A stretch of DNA of 64,000 nucleotides from Berghia stephanieae (GCA_034508935.3 CM067452.1:2199497-2263496), one strand, 5' to 3'. Shown: positions 23,089 to 33,689, counted from the first letter of the stretch. Numbers and translations: made by a program. The notes: a model not told the origin generated them from the sequence alone.

Positions 23089-23642
23089 ATAATAATAATA
23101 TTGGTAATAATTTTAACAATATACTACTAATGCTTCTGCTACCACAACTACTACTACTACTACTACGTACTACTACTAATAATAATAATAATAATATCAG
23201 AAATTACAGTAACAGTCATGGTCATCATGTTATCATAACTACCACCATCACACTCATCATCATTACGATATAAATAAATTATTTGGAAAAGTAAAAATAT
23301 GTATAAATTATTGCTATCAATAGTAATAGTAAGAGACATTTGCAATCTAAAAAAAAATAAAGATTTTAAAAATAATAATATGACCTTTGTAAAAATAAAT
23401 ATAAACATATTAATCTAATATTCTTCTTTAAAATATTATTAAATTAAATATTACATTATTTGAACAGAATCAAAGAATTTTATAAGTGTAACATAAATAC
23501 AATTACCTTAACAAAAACGAACGTTATATCATTCATAGAAACTTTTTTTTTCAAATTTAGAAACAATATAAATATAAATAGTTACCCCAATGTGGGGCAA
23601 ATGGCTGTTTCTTTTTCATGACTTGGTAGTTTTAAAGTAATA
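23089..23642. other. Trinucleotide-rich and AT-rich spacer
   Basis: Short AAT, ACT and CAT runs lie at 23089-23275, followed by AT-rich sequence. No gene was recognised. Confidence 0.6.
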
Positions 23643-24350
23643 TGGTTCTAGAATTACAATCAAAGCACCCAAGAAATAGACAAGGGGAATTGGTTCAAAC
23701 AGGAAACAGATGTAGATTCCAAGAACACACTATCTGTGTAGTTTGATTGAGATTGTTTGTTTTTTACGGCGCTTGCAACACATTTAGGTTATATCAGCGC
23801 CAGTAAAAAGGAAGAAAATGGGATAGGAAAAAGTTCTAGAATTACAATTAAAGCACCCAAGAGAAAGTAAGACAAAGGGGAACTGGGAACAAATAGTGAT
23901 CAGATGTAGATTCCAAGAGCACACCACCAATGTACCTAGTTTGAGATCACCTATAAGTCTCATCCGGACACAAGCACAAAATCCAACAAAGAGGAATACA
24001 CTCAAATGCTTACATCATACATTAAAAATAACAAATATAATGTTACATAACAGAGAGATGATTTACAAGGAAAAAAATATCATCTCCCAAAACAATAACT
24101 ATGCATTTGACTGCTTCCCTCCGAGCCAGGACTCCGGCCAGGGCCAGAACAAAATCAAGTAATCTCATTTCAAGACAAAGACAGAAAGCATGTTGGAAAA
24201 CAGATATAAGGGGATAGAAGATACAGTATATACCCCCCTGCCCGCTATGGAAGGTCAGGAACCCCACCCAGAAAAGCAAGTTGGAAAACAGTTATAGAGG
24301 CATAGAAGACACAGTAAGTACCTCCCTGCTCACCATGGGAGTCAAAACAT
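23643..24350 (-). mobile_element. F1 copies in series with extra head
   Basis: A 120-base F1 fragment (23643-23762) is followed by a near-complete F1 (23763-24275). A further partial head follows, ending at CTCACCATGGGAGTC near 24345. Confidence 0.85.
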
Positions 24351-24531
24351 TTTATTACTGTACCATATATAATTATTTTAACAAAAACGAACATTATAAC
24401 ATTCATTATTCTAACAGAAAAGTTTGGGTCTTATTTTTTTTTTTCAAAATTAGAAACCCTGTAATTAAATACAAAGCATAGCTAGACCCCAATGTGGGGC
24501 AAATGGCAATTTCATTTTTCATGTCAGTGTA

Positions 24532-24725
24532 AATGTTGCTGCTCGAAGCTCGAAGAAATAAATAATAACGTGAAGTTGAATGTAAGATTCAATTTAATTA
24601 CCAAATCATCTGTGGTGTTTCAATCATCCTGTTTTGTTGATAAAGGGGAAACCCGAAACGTTCATTTGATCTGTTTTTGTAATTAAATTGAAGCTTACAT
24701 TCAACTTCACGTTATTATCTATTTT
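24532..24725. mobile_element. Second copy of the palindromic MITE, shortened
   Basis: It shares GTTGCTGCTCGAAGCTCGAA and TTGAAGCTTACATTCAACTT with the element at 3047-3402. The right terminus is missing and the arms are unequal. Confidence 0.7.
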
Positions 24726-24769
24726 TCATGACATAATATTATATTTTAAAAATCTCAGTCGTTAAAGAA

Positions 24770-24839
24770 ACAACAAAAAAAGGTTGGAAATATAATTTAA
24801 CGACATCAAACTAGTCCTTCAGACAAGGAGACTTGGAGA
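24770..24839 (+). pseudogene. LINE 3' coding fragment, left piece
   Basis: It reads into the LINE fragment at 25334 once the intervening F1 is discounted. The TSD gagacttggaga encodes the E-T-W-R that continues as R-R-T-I-E-R-D-L-K on the far side. Confidence 0.55.
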
Positions 24840-25321
24840 TTGTTTTGTTTTGAAGGGTTTTACGGCGCTTGCAAAACATGTAGGTCATATCAGCGCCAGT
24901 AAAAAGGTTCTAGAATTAAAATTAAAAGGACTTGAGGAAATAGTAAGACAAAGGGGAATTGGTTCAAATAGGGTACAGAGTACATTCCAAGAGTACAATA
25001 TCAATGTACTTAGTTTGAGATCAGTTCAAAGTCTCACCCAAGGAATACACTCAAATGCTTACATTATACGTTCAAAATAACAGATATAGCAATACATAAC
25101 AGAGAGATGATTTTCAAGGGAAAAAAATATCATCTCCCAAAATAATAACTATGCATTTGACTGTTTTCCTCCCAGCCAAGCACTATAGTCAGGGCCAAGG
25201 CAAAACTTAGTAATCTCATTCCAAGACAAAGACAGAAAGCAAATTGGAAAATAGATATAGGGGGATAGAAGACGCAATAAGTGCCACCCAGCCCACTATG
25301 GGAGGCCAGGAACCCCACCCA
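24840..25321 (-). mobile_element. F1 retroposon with 12-bp TSD
   Basis: The perfect direct repeat gagacttggaga lies at 24828-24839 and 25322-25333. The copy is internally shortened near GTAAAAAGGTTCTAG and otherwise typical. It interrupts a LINE relic. Confidence 0.92.
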
Positions 25322-25333
25322 GAGACTTGGAGA

Positions 25334-25457
25334 CGTACCATAGAGAGGGACCTAAAGCCGATAGGTCTGTCCATCGAGATGGCCCCGAGAATAGCTGCTG
25401 ACAGGACCAGGTGGAGATCCCTTGCATCGCCTCAAGTGCCAGCAGACCCATATAGGA
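25334..25457 (+). pseudogene. LINE 3' coding fragment, right piece
   Basis: The frame reads W-R-R-T-I-E-R-D-L-K then IAADRTRWRSLASPQVP. This matches the C-terminal tail common to L2/RTE-type endonuclease-reverse transcriptases, in which an R-D-R-x-x-W-R motif precedes the stop. It is a dead 5'-truncated relic. Confidence 0.65.
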
Positions 25458-25467
25458 TTGAGTGAGT

Positions 25468-25590
25468 CAGAAAGAGCTATAAGGCCCATAGAACTGGAGT
25501 TTATCCCGGGTTTCAAAGTATAAAAGAGGACAATATCCATTGCCTGCTAGCATTTTGATAGGATACTAGTCTATCGCATAGTTATTATTA
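25468..25590. mobile_element. Repeat family S3 fragment
   Basis: It shares AAGGCCCATAGAACTGGAGT and GATAGGATACTAGTCTATCGC with 16223-16336 and 30507-30665. Confidence 0.65.
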
Positions 25591-25609
25591 TAATAATAAA
25601 TATTTATAA

Positions 25610-25690
25610 TTTACGAGGATGAGTCAAAAAGTAATGAGAAAAATCTCCTACTGAGTTCATTTCTTTTTCATGTGTGACGTTATATTTGGC
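25610..25690. mobile_element. Possible mariner-like end fragment
   Basis: The phrase TTACGAGGATGAGTCAAAAAG followed by TAATGAG resembles mariner-type terminal repeats (a TACGAGGGTG..CAAAAAGT pattern). No transposase or opposite end is visible, so this is tentative. Confidence 0.35.
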
Positions 25691-25762
25691 TCAATTGATA
25701 ATGATGATTATGATGATGAATAACTTGCACAGCACCCTTTTCTACAATATACAGGCTCTAGG

Positions 25763-26310
25763 CACTTGACGCACGTGGGAATATTGTTAATCAACTTGAT
25801 ACACAACACATTGACACACGGGGGAATATTGTTAATCAACTTAATACACAACACATTGACACACGGGGGAATATTGTTAATCAACTTAATACACAACACA
25901 TTGACACACGGGGGAATATTGTTAATCAACTTGATACACAACACATTGACACACGGGAGAATATTGCTAATCAACTTAATACACAACACATTGACACACG
26001 GGGAATATTGTTAATCAACTCGATACACAACACATTGACACACGGGGGAATATTGTTAATCAACTTGATACACAACACATTGACACACGGGGGAATATTG
26101 TTAATCAACTTAATACACAACACATTGACACACGGGAGAATATTGCTAATCAACTTGATACACAACACATTGACACACGGGGGAATATTGTTAATCAACT
26201 TAATACACAAAACATTGACACACGGGGGAATATTGTTAATCAACTTGATACACAACACATTGACACACGGGGGAATATTGTTAATCAACTTGATACACAA
26301 CACATTTTCA
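25763..26310. repeat. 45-bp minisatellite, about 12 copies
   Basis: The unit is CACATTGACACACGGGGGAA plus TATTGTTAATCAACTTGATA plus CACAA. Because 45 is a multiple of three and the unit lacks stops in some frames, long open frames appear on both strands. Copies differ at a few fixed sites (GGGAGAATATTGCTAAT variants), and one lacks a G. No coding function is implied. Confidence 0.95.
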
Positions 26311-26639
26311 CAAAACTCCGTTAAAACTAATTATTTAGTTAAAAGAGAAAAAAAAAACAAACAAAACTTTTGGCACAATTCTAGTAATCCATACAAAAAA
26401 TCAAAACATTTGTATTGTAAACAATAAAAACTCCTGGGAAATGTTTCAAAAAGGCTCAGGACATAAAAATAAATGGCATCGAGATTGCAAAAAGCAGTGA
26501 TCACAAAGTAAAAAGCAACAAAAATAAACTTGCTCTACCTTAGAATTTAAAAAAAATGAATAGATAACAGTAAGGGTTAAACTATTCTTATAAATCTTTG
26601 ACATTGCACTCAGAAGTAAGCTCCCCTGTTTTGTTTATT
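26311..26639. other. Unassigned AT-rich sequence
   Basis: Nothing recognisable was seen. Confidence 0.5.
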
Positions 26640-27021
26640 TGTTCTTAAAGGTTTTACGGCGCTTGCGACACAGGTCATTTTGGCGCCAGTGAAAAAGGAA
26701 GAAAATGAGATAGTAGCAAAATTCTAGATTTACAAAATCAAAGCACCCAAGAAAAAGTAAGACAAAGGGGAACTGGTTCAAATAGGAAACAGATTTGGAT
26801 TCCAGGACACCCTATCGATGTGCACAATTTGACATCACATGAAACGTCTCACCCAGACACAAGCACAGGATCCCACAAAGAGGAAAACACTCAAATGCTT
26901 ACATTATCATTCAAAACAACACATCTAACAAATCATTAAAATTACAGACAGATTACTCACAAGGAAAAATAAACCCCTTCCCAAAACGTAAACTATACAT
27001 TTGAATGTTTCCCTCTCAGCC
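26640..27021 (-). mobile_element. F1 retroposon, outer copy (tail side)
   Basis: It runs from the F1 tail to TTTCCCTCTCAGCC, where a second F1 is inserted. The remainder of this copy is 27584-27750. Confidence 0.88.
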
Positions 27022-27583
27022 AATTTGTTTTGTTTTTGTTTTTAAGAGTTTTACGGCGCTTGCAACACATTTAGGTCAGCGCCAGTAAAAAGGAAGAAAA
27101 TCGGATAGTAAAGACATTCTTGATGTACAATTAAAAGGGCTTGAGGAAAAAGTAAGACAAAGGGGAATGGTTTAAATAGGGAACAGATGTAGATTCAAAG
27201 AGCACACTATCAGTGTACTTAGTTTGTGATCACCCAAAAGTCTCAACCAGACACCAGCACAAGATCCCACTAAGAGGAATACACTCAAATGTTTATAAAC
27301 CATATGTTAAGAATAAAAAAATAACAGTAGGTACATAACAGAGAGATGATTTACAAGGAGAAAAAAAATCATCTCCCACAACTATCCATACATTCGACTG
27401 TTTCCCTCTCAGCCAGAGTATCCAGCCAGGACCGAGTAATCTCATTCCAAGACAAAGACAGAAAGCAAGTTGGAAAACAGATATAAGGGGATAGAAGACA
27501 CAGTAAGTACCTCCCTGCCCACTGTGGGAGGTCAGGAACCCCACCCAGCCTGCCCACTATGGGACGTCAGGAACCCCACCCAG
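27022..27583 (-). mobile_element. F1 inserted into F1, with TSD
   Basis: Direct repeats cctctcagcc (27012-27021) and cctctcggcc (27584-27593) flank it, with one difference. The inner copy is complete and has a short extra head module (27548-27583). Confidence 0.88.
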
Positions 27584-27750
27584 CCTCTCGGCCTAAGACG
27601 CCGACAAGGAACAGGACAAAACCAAGCAATCCCATTCCAAGACAAAGACAGAAAGCAACAGCAACTCATAAAACAGATATAATATAAGGGTATAGAAGAC
27701 CAGTGAGTGACCTGACTGCCCATTTTTGGTCAGGAACCCCAGCCAGGCTC
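27584..27750 (-). mobile_element. F1 retroposon, outer copy (head side)
   Basis: It resumes with the GACAAAACCAAGCAATCCCA stretch of the F1 head and ends near CCAGCCAGGCTC. Confidence 0.85.
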
Positions 27751-27895
27751 AATGAATGTAATATATTTAAATACAGATTTTATGACTCATATATTATGTA
27801 AAGTTCAATTTTTAGCGTCAGGCTGGCCTTGACATAACACAGTTTTAAGGCGATGGATTGCAACATATTTGTACTAATAATGCATGTCAATAAAA

Positions 27896-28453
27896 GTCAT
27901 GGGAACAAATTAATACTACAGGTAATTTAAAGCACAAATTATTGACATAGAGGAAATAAGAATAGATGTGTGTAAATACCACATACTTTGGTGTGTAAAT
28001 ATACGGTATCATTAAATTCAAATTACTCATTTCCAAGAGGAAATTAAATGTATCTTTAGCTTCTAAGTATCCAAGGGAAGATTGGAATAACCCAGGCATC
28101 AGTCACAGTGCAGCGCTGTACACATTGCACATCAATCATCACCATAATCTGCATGCTTATTATGTATCATGTAGTGTCGTGATTTTCAATTTTGTTGTTT
28201 TTAAACATTTTTATTTTTATTCTTATTTTTATTATGTATAAGCGCCGCAGAGCACGATTAACGTGGATGTTTAGGTGCTATATAAATTTATTATTTTATT
28301 TTATTTATTTATTATTTTATAATCATCTTCATTGTCGTCGTCGCTATCATGATGATCATTATCATCTCCATCACCATCAAAAATTGTACTTAGTCGTAGC
28401 AGAGCTATTGTAGTTGACATGAAATAAATTCTATGATATGACCAGGAAAAGTG
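27896..28453. repeat. Local duplication, unit 1
   Basis: The sequence from GGGAACAAATTAATACTACA to GACCAGGAAAAGTGG is repeated at 28979-29352 with few differences. Unit 1 carries an extra ~175 bases (28147-28322). Confidence 0.88.
28147..28322 (+). mobile_element. Small retroposon with L2-like tail
   Basis: It is present in unit 1 of the duplication and absent from unit 2. It ends AGGTGCTATATAAATTTATT followed by ATTTT-type repeats, like an L2-mobilised tail. A short direct repeat (ataatc) flanks it. It postdates the duplication or was lost from unit 2. Confidence 0.55.
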
Positions 28454-28978
28454 GTTTTTGTTGTGTTTTTGTTTTTTAAGGGCTTTACAGCGCTTGCAAC
28501 ACATTTAGGTCATATCAGCGCCGGTAAAAAGGAAGAAAATGGGATAGTAAAAAGTTCTAGAATTACAAATAAAGCACCCAAGAGAAAGTAAGACATAGGG
28601 GAACTGGGAACAAATAGGGATCAGATGTAGATTCCAAGAGCACACCACCAATGTACTTAGTTTGAGATCACCTATAAGTCTCATCCGGACACAAGCACAA
28701 AATCCAACAAAGAGGAACACACTCAAATGCTTACATTATACATTAAAAATAAATATAATGATACATAACAGAGAGATGATTTACAAGGAAAATAATATCA
28801 TCTCCCAAAACAATAACTATGCATTCGGCTGTTTCCCTCCCAGCCAGGACTCCGAACAGGACCCAGTAATCTCATTCCAAGACAAAGACAGAAAGCATGT
28901 TGGAAAATAGATATAAGGGGATAGAAGACACAGTATGTACCTCCCTGCCCACTATGGGAGGTCAGGATCCCCACCCAG
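28454..28978 (-). mobile_element. F1 retroposon between the duplicated units
   Basis: A full F1 in reverse lies exactly at the junction of the two duplicated units. The flanking agtgg appears on both sides, suggesting a short TSD. Confidence 0.85.
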
Positions 28979-29352
28979 TGGGAACAAATTAATACTACAG
29001 GTAATTTAAAGCACAAAATATTGACAAAGGAAATAAGAATAGATGTGTGTAAATACCACATACTTTGGTGTGTAAATATACGGTATCATTAAATTCAATT
29101 TACTCATTTCCAAGAGGAAATTAAATGTATCTTTAGCTTCTAAGTATCCAAGGGAAGATTGGAATAACCCAGGCATCAGTCACAGTACAGCGCTGTACAC
29201 ATTGCACATCAACCATCACCATAATCATCTTCATTGTCGTCGTCGCTTTCATGATGATCATTATCATCTCTATCACCATCAAAAATTGTACTTGGTCGTA
29301 GCAGGACTATTGTAGTTGACATGAAATCAAGTCAATGATATGACCAGGAAAA
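28979..29352. repeat. Local duplication, unit 2
   Basis: This is the second copy of 27896-28453 without the internal retroposon. Both units share CACATACTTTGGTGTGTAAA and TCATTGTCGTCGTCGCT. Confidence 0.88.
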
Positions 29353-29697
29353 GTGGCTTGACTTAAAATTGATAAATACATATCATCTAATGCTATTCTA
29401 TAAAACCACCAGACCAGACCAAAACAAACAAAAACTAAAAAAACAAAAATTAAAATCGAAAAAGCATGAATAAAAAAAGCTTACAACAATTATAGAAATA
29501 TAACATGTGGAAGAGAAAGAGTGAAAGGAAAACGAAAAAGGTAGCGGGAAATAACAATAAATATCTTTTTAATCCATAAACTTCACTTTGGTTTTTGCTT
29601 TTGTTTTGTTTTCTTGGGGGGAAAAAATAAAAAATAAATAAATAAATTGTCAGCAGAAGATGCTAAAAATAGTAAAAGCATTCCTCTATCCTCTCTC
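29353..29697. other. Unassigned A-rich sequence
   Basis: No gene or known repeat was recognised. Confidence 0.5.
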
Positions 29698-29701
29698 TTA
29701 A

Positions 29702-29936
29702 CTCACTCAATCCTAGAGATTTTTGCTACTTTTCAAAATTGGAAAAAAAACGTATTAAAAATGAGCATGTACTCGTACATAGATAGTTTTACTCAACAAC
29801 CATTAACATGTAAAAACTAAAAACATTAACTTTGATACTACGCCTATAATTTGTCTCCGAAAAATGTAATAAATAGACATGGGGTAAAACTAACCTGGGT
29901 AAACTTCGGATATAGTCGGTGGTAGGGTTGAGTGAG
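29702..29936 (+). mobile_element. TTAA MITE, copy in inverted pair (left)
   Basis: Ends CTCACTCAATCCTA and its counterpart lie between TTAA at 29698-29701 and 29937-29940. It is the same family as 2759-2983. Confidence 0.85.
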
Positions 29937-29953
29937 TTAAGGCAGCCCTTTAA

Positions 29954-30193
29954 CTCATTCAACCCTAACACCGACTATATCCGTAGTAGTTTACCCAGGT
30001 TACTTTTACCCCATGCATATTTAGTACATTTTTATGAGACAAATTATAGGCGTAGTATCAAAGCTTTGTTTTTGTTTTTGTTTTTGCATGTTAATGGTTG
30101 TTGAGTAAAACTATCTATGTACGAGTACATGCTCATTTTTTATACATCTTTTCCAATTTTGAAAAGTAGCAAAAATCTCTAGGATTGAGTGAG
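29954..30193 (-). mobile_element. TTAA MITE, copy in inverted pair (right)
   Basis: TTAA flanks lie at 29950-29953 and 30194-30197. Only ~10 bases separate it from the left copy, so the two can form a ~235-bp-arm hairpin. Confidence 0.85.
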
Positions 30194-30197
30194 TTAA

Positions 30198-30506
30198 TTT
30201 TCCAGTTATACATAAGCACTGTACAGTAGTATCAGCAGTATAAAGGAACATTTAAAACTAGACCCTGTAAAGCATGAGGCATGATTGTTGATGTCCATGG
30301 CAATAAATCTACACAAATATTCATAATAATCTGTAATAATATGTAACTCACCACCTCAATTCAGTATTACGTTGGGGTGAACCAGGGGATTAAAATTTAA
30401 ATTCCAAGTTGTAAATTTTTTTATAATGTGACCACCCATCTCAAATCTGTATTATGTCGGGGTGACCTAGGTACTGGAAATTGAATGCACAGCTACAAAT
30501 ATGAAA
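30198..30506. other. Unassigned sequence with a short internal duplication
   Basis: The phrases CAGTATTACGTTGGGGTGA and CTGTATTATGTCGGGGTGA (30361, 30448) show an ~87-bp decayed tandem duplication. No gene was seen. Confidence 0.5.
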
Positions 30507-30775
30507 AGTAGTCCTTCAGAGCCATTAGGCCCATTATTCCAGTTTATATAGTGTGAAACGGACAATAGCAATTGCTTGCTATCCTTTGGATAGGATACTA
30601 GTCTATCGCAAAGTACTTTCCACCAGATCTAACAGACCCAGCTACCATTTCACTGCTAGGTAGACGGGGATTTGAAAAAAAAAAAGAAAAAAAGAAAAAT
30701 CGACTGCACCTGGGATTGACCTCGGTCCCGTTGCGTGTGAAGCAGCTTCCCAAACTACCCAATTCTCAGATTTTG
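30507..30775 (-). mobile_element. S3 element, probable tRNA-derived SINE
   Basis: Read on the minus strand it starts with a tRNA-like stretch (GGTAGTTTGGGAAGCTGCTT, then GAGGTCAATCCCAG near a B box). It continues through the S3 body shared with 16223 and 25468. An A-rich patch near 30675-30700 interrupts it. Confidence 0.55.
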
Positions 30776-31100
30776 TGATATATTGTCCACCCTTAAAATT
30801 CAATTTTTCAAAACCTGGCTCACCCTAACATTAATGCCAAATTGATGCAGATGATCACACACATAAATTCTTTACATTGGAAGCAAAACGAGAACTCTTT
30901 GGGCGGAGTCTGAGATCAAACTTGGATATGTGGGGAGGGGGGGGGGGGATGGGATGCCTCAGGCATAATAGATAACTAGGGGGCAATCATGAATGAATCA
31001 ACATCCACAGATTTTCCTCTGATGAGATCCAAAAGCAAGTGTCACATATCACAACAAGACCACATAGCCGCATCAAGCACCTTTAGTCCCGTGGAAGAGT

Positions 31101-32105
31101 TCATCCCACGTTTTTTCCATCGCCAAGGTAACCAAAAAATGGTAGAGGAACCAGAAAACTCACGAGGCAGTAAAGCTTCGACGGGCCAAACACAGACATC
31201 AGATTTCTCACTAAATCGCTGCTGTACAGAAATCTATTTCTTTTGAACTCGTACTTCGTCTGTCCTCTGACAACCAGGAACATTTGAAACAAGAAAAAGT
31301 AGAGACATAGACAAGCTGTGAAGGTACTCCAGTATAAAAATAAAACAAATAAAACGGAGGTACCACATGTGTAACCCAGTACCCAAAACCCGATTAAAAA
31401 GGGAGGAAAATATGCAATGACGCCCCATTCCTGAAACAACTCGTAATTCTCATTGATAAACCAAACTGTCGCAAACGTACTGTATAAAGCACCCAGAGCT
31501 CCGTATAAACAGAATGTTGTAAAATAGCGTTGATTGTGGAAGCCGATACAACATCCTGCGAAGAAACAATGGTGGTCCCTTTTCAAGATACAAGAACGAC
31601 AAAGAGGGCAATGCTTCGATCTGGGAGGAGTGAGCTCGTTGCATTGGCGACATTCATCCCATCCGGCCAAGTTGAGAGCTGTGTTGCCTTTCAACTGATG
31701 ATGTCTATCCTTTCCATTGCTGAAAATACGGCCACTGCCAAGTGCACCCCCTGAATCTGATTCTTCGTTTTCTGTTTTTGAAAAAGTCTTGAAAGTTTTT
31801 TTACGATTATAATTCCAATTGCTATCACAATTCGATGAATTGTCTTTCGCGAGAAATGTGTTTTGCTGGCGACTAAACACGGAGAAATGGAATTTTAGCT
31901 TTATGCAAATATAATTTCCAACTACATAAGTTGCTAAAATGACAGCGAGAAGCGTCCGATTGAAAAGTGTGATGGCATCATCCCTGTAGACTTGAGGAAG
32001 TGTGACGCGAAGGGCGATGAATAAAGTTAGAGATGTGTAAATTGCAAACAAACTCTGACACGTCATATTCAATAAAAATAACTTCCATTCCCAGCTCAAC
32101 GCCAT
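31101..32105 (-). CDS. DHHC-type palmitoyltransferase (ZDHHC22/24-like)
   Basis: This 334-residue protein should attach palmitate to cysteines of client proteins at Golgi, ER or plasma membrane; the substrate is unknown. The cysteine-rich domain spans about residues 150-200 with C152, C155, PPRS-x-HC (160-166), C169, C172 and the catalytic D177-H178-H179-C180, followed by GCCIGFHNQRYF. Hydrophobic segments at about 9-32, 48-70, 195-217 and 237-280 fit the usual four-helix topology with a cytosolic active site. The TTxE motif is not obvious. RDHHCFFAG and the FCLYGALGALYS segment recall ZDHHC22/24-type enzymes; exact orthology is uncertain. The coding frame is uninterrupted. A pyrimidine tract and AG ten bases upstream of the ATG (near 32115) look like a splice acceptor, so a 5'-UTR intron is likely. 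This is probably a genuine host gene. Confidence 0.93.
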   Translation of the reverse strand: MALSWEWKLFLLNMTCQSLFAIYTSLTLFIALRVTLPQVYRDDAITLFNRTLLAVILATYVVGNYICIKLKFHFSVFSRQQNTFLAKDNSSNCDSNWNYNRKKTFKTFSKTENEESDSGGALGSGRIFSNGKDRHHQLKGNTALNLAGWDECRQCNELTPPRSKHCPLCRSCILKRDHHCFFAGCCIGFHNQRYFTTFCLYGALGALYSTFATVWFINENYELFQEWGVIAYFPPFLIGFWVLGYTCGTSVLFVLFLYWSTFTACLCLYFFLFQMFLVVRGQTKYEFKRNRFLYSSDLVRNLMSVFGPSKLYCLVSFLVPLPFFGYLGDGKNVG

Positions 32106-32125
32106 GACGGATCACTGGAGAAGAA
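32106..32125 (-). promoter_or_regulatory. Likely 3' splice site upstream of DHHC start codon
   Basis: On the minus strand a T-rich run followed by CTTCTCCAG lies ten bases before the start codon, a good acceptor for a 5'-UTR intron. The upstream exon is not identified. Confidence 0.5.
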
Positions 32126-32210
32126 AAAAAAATATTAAAGTTAATTCTTTATCAAACATGATTAGTAAATATTAATCGTCTTTAAAAAATAATTTTTTAA
32201 TAGAAAAATT

Positions 32211-32490
32211 GAGGTTTATATAGGCCAACATCCACTTAATGTGCTCAAAATGCTTTACAGAGGGTCCCTGACCAATAGCAACACGTAACATATAGAACAA
32301 GACATGACACCTGTTTGCGATATTACAATTTTTTTTGACAGAGACATTGCTGTTAACGGCCATGTACTCATTTTACACCTAAGTTTGGTGAGAGAATGTG
32401 AGTAAAGAGTCTTTTCCAAGGACTCGACTACGAGGCTCGAACCCAGGACTTTCCGATCCGAAAGCAAGTGTCATACCACTAGACCACATA
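32211..32490 (-). mobile_element. SINE S1
   Basis: This is a full reverse copy with B box complement (GGCTCGAACCCAGG) and A box complement (CCACTAGACCACA). It lies ~100 bp upstream of the DHHC start codon, in the presumed 5' intron. Confidence 0.88.
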
Positions 32491-32664
32491 GTCCCACAAA
32501 GAGGAATAAAAGGATTCAATAATTCAATACAATCTGTCTTTTACTGTTTTATTTATTGATTTATTTATCTTATTTTTTAAATTTTTTTTGCTTGTTTATT
32601 ATTCGCATTTTTTATGCTAGAATAAATCATGAATTTATCATTACTTCTGATATTAAATCAAAAT

Positions 32665-33060
32665 CCAAGAGCACACCGTTGATGTAATTAGTTTAAAATC
32701 ACCTAAAAGTCTCATCCAGACACCAGGACAGGATCCCACTTACTTACTTACTTATCCGAACCAGCGACCACCTGAGCTCTAGCCCTTCGGTCTTGTGCCA
32801 TGACGTAGAAGTTAGACGTCTTTTGTAACAGGATCCCACTAAGAGGATTACAAATCTCACTCAAAACGGATCATTACATTACAGAGAGATGATTCCCAAC
32901 GAACTGTAACATCACCTCCCAAAACTAACACTATACATTTGACTGTATCCCTCTCAGCCATGGACTCCAGAATGGGCCAGGACAAAATCAAGTAATCCCA
33001 TTCCAAGACAAAGACAGAAAGCAACTCAGAAAACAGATATAGGCGGATACAAGATACAGC
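32665..33060 (-). mobile_element. F1 retroposon with inserted LINE tail
   Basis: A diverged F1 running from CCAAGAGCACACCG to about GATACAGCAA, lacking its A-rich tail. It is interrupted at 32741-32827. Confidence 0.8.
32741..32827 (-). mobile_element. 87-bp LINE 3'-end insertion with 13-bp TSD
   Basis: The direct repeat acaggatcccact lies at 32728-32740 and 32828-32840. On the minus strand the insert ends in GGTTCGGATAAGTAAGTAAG, a tetranucleotide tail typical of LINE 3' ends in invertebrates. It is an extreme 5' truncation, or a very short SINE. Confidence 0.8.
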
Positions 33061-33440
33061 AATTGGGGATTGGTTCAAATAGGGAACAGTTACAGACTCC
33101 AAGAGCATACCGTCAATGTACGTCGTTTGAGACCAAACTTAAAAGTCTCATCTGGACACCAGCAGAGGAACCCACTGAGAGGAATACACTCAAACACTCT
33201 TCCAGAACATATCCATATAACTGATAATACATAACAGAAAGATGATTTACAAGGGGAAAAAATCATCTCCCAGAATTAATACTAAACATTTGACTGTTTC
33301 CCTCTCAGCTTGGGACTCGAGCGAGGACCAGGCAAGACTAAGATTCCAAGACAAAGACAGAAAGCAACTGGGAAAAAAAACAACATATAGGGAGAAAGAA
33401 TACAGACCAAGTGACCTCCTTCCCACCGTGGGAAACCTCA
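33061..33440 (-). mobile_element. F1 retroposon, diverged
   Basis: It runs from GGGGATTGGTTCAAATAGGG to CCCACCGTGGGA. Middle and head are present and the tail is absent. It abuts the preceding F1 in the same orientation. Confidence 0.8.
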
Positions 33441-33689
33441 TATTCTAACAGCTTTAACTGCGGATCGGTTCAACTGAACTCTCCAGTCTTTGAGCAACTT
33501 AATTATTTGATTTGTTCTGATTGATTTGATTGATGTAAATACATGTCGGGTCATACCGGTTAATCTAGACTAATCTAGACTAACTCAACCCCCCCCCCCC
33601 CCCCCCCCCGAAAAATCCCAAGTTATTTGGGATGACCTACCCTATGTGTTCAGAGGTGCTTTACAGAAATGAGGCACAAAAATATTAAA
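33441..33689. other. Unassigned sequence with a 21-base C run
   Basis: C21 lies at 33589-33609. Nothing else is recognisable. Confidence 0.5.

Noticed and set aside
25763-26310. CRISPR-like array
   Set aside because: Units are contiguous with no unique spacers and the context is eukaryotic.
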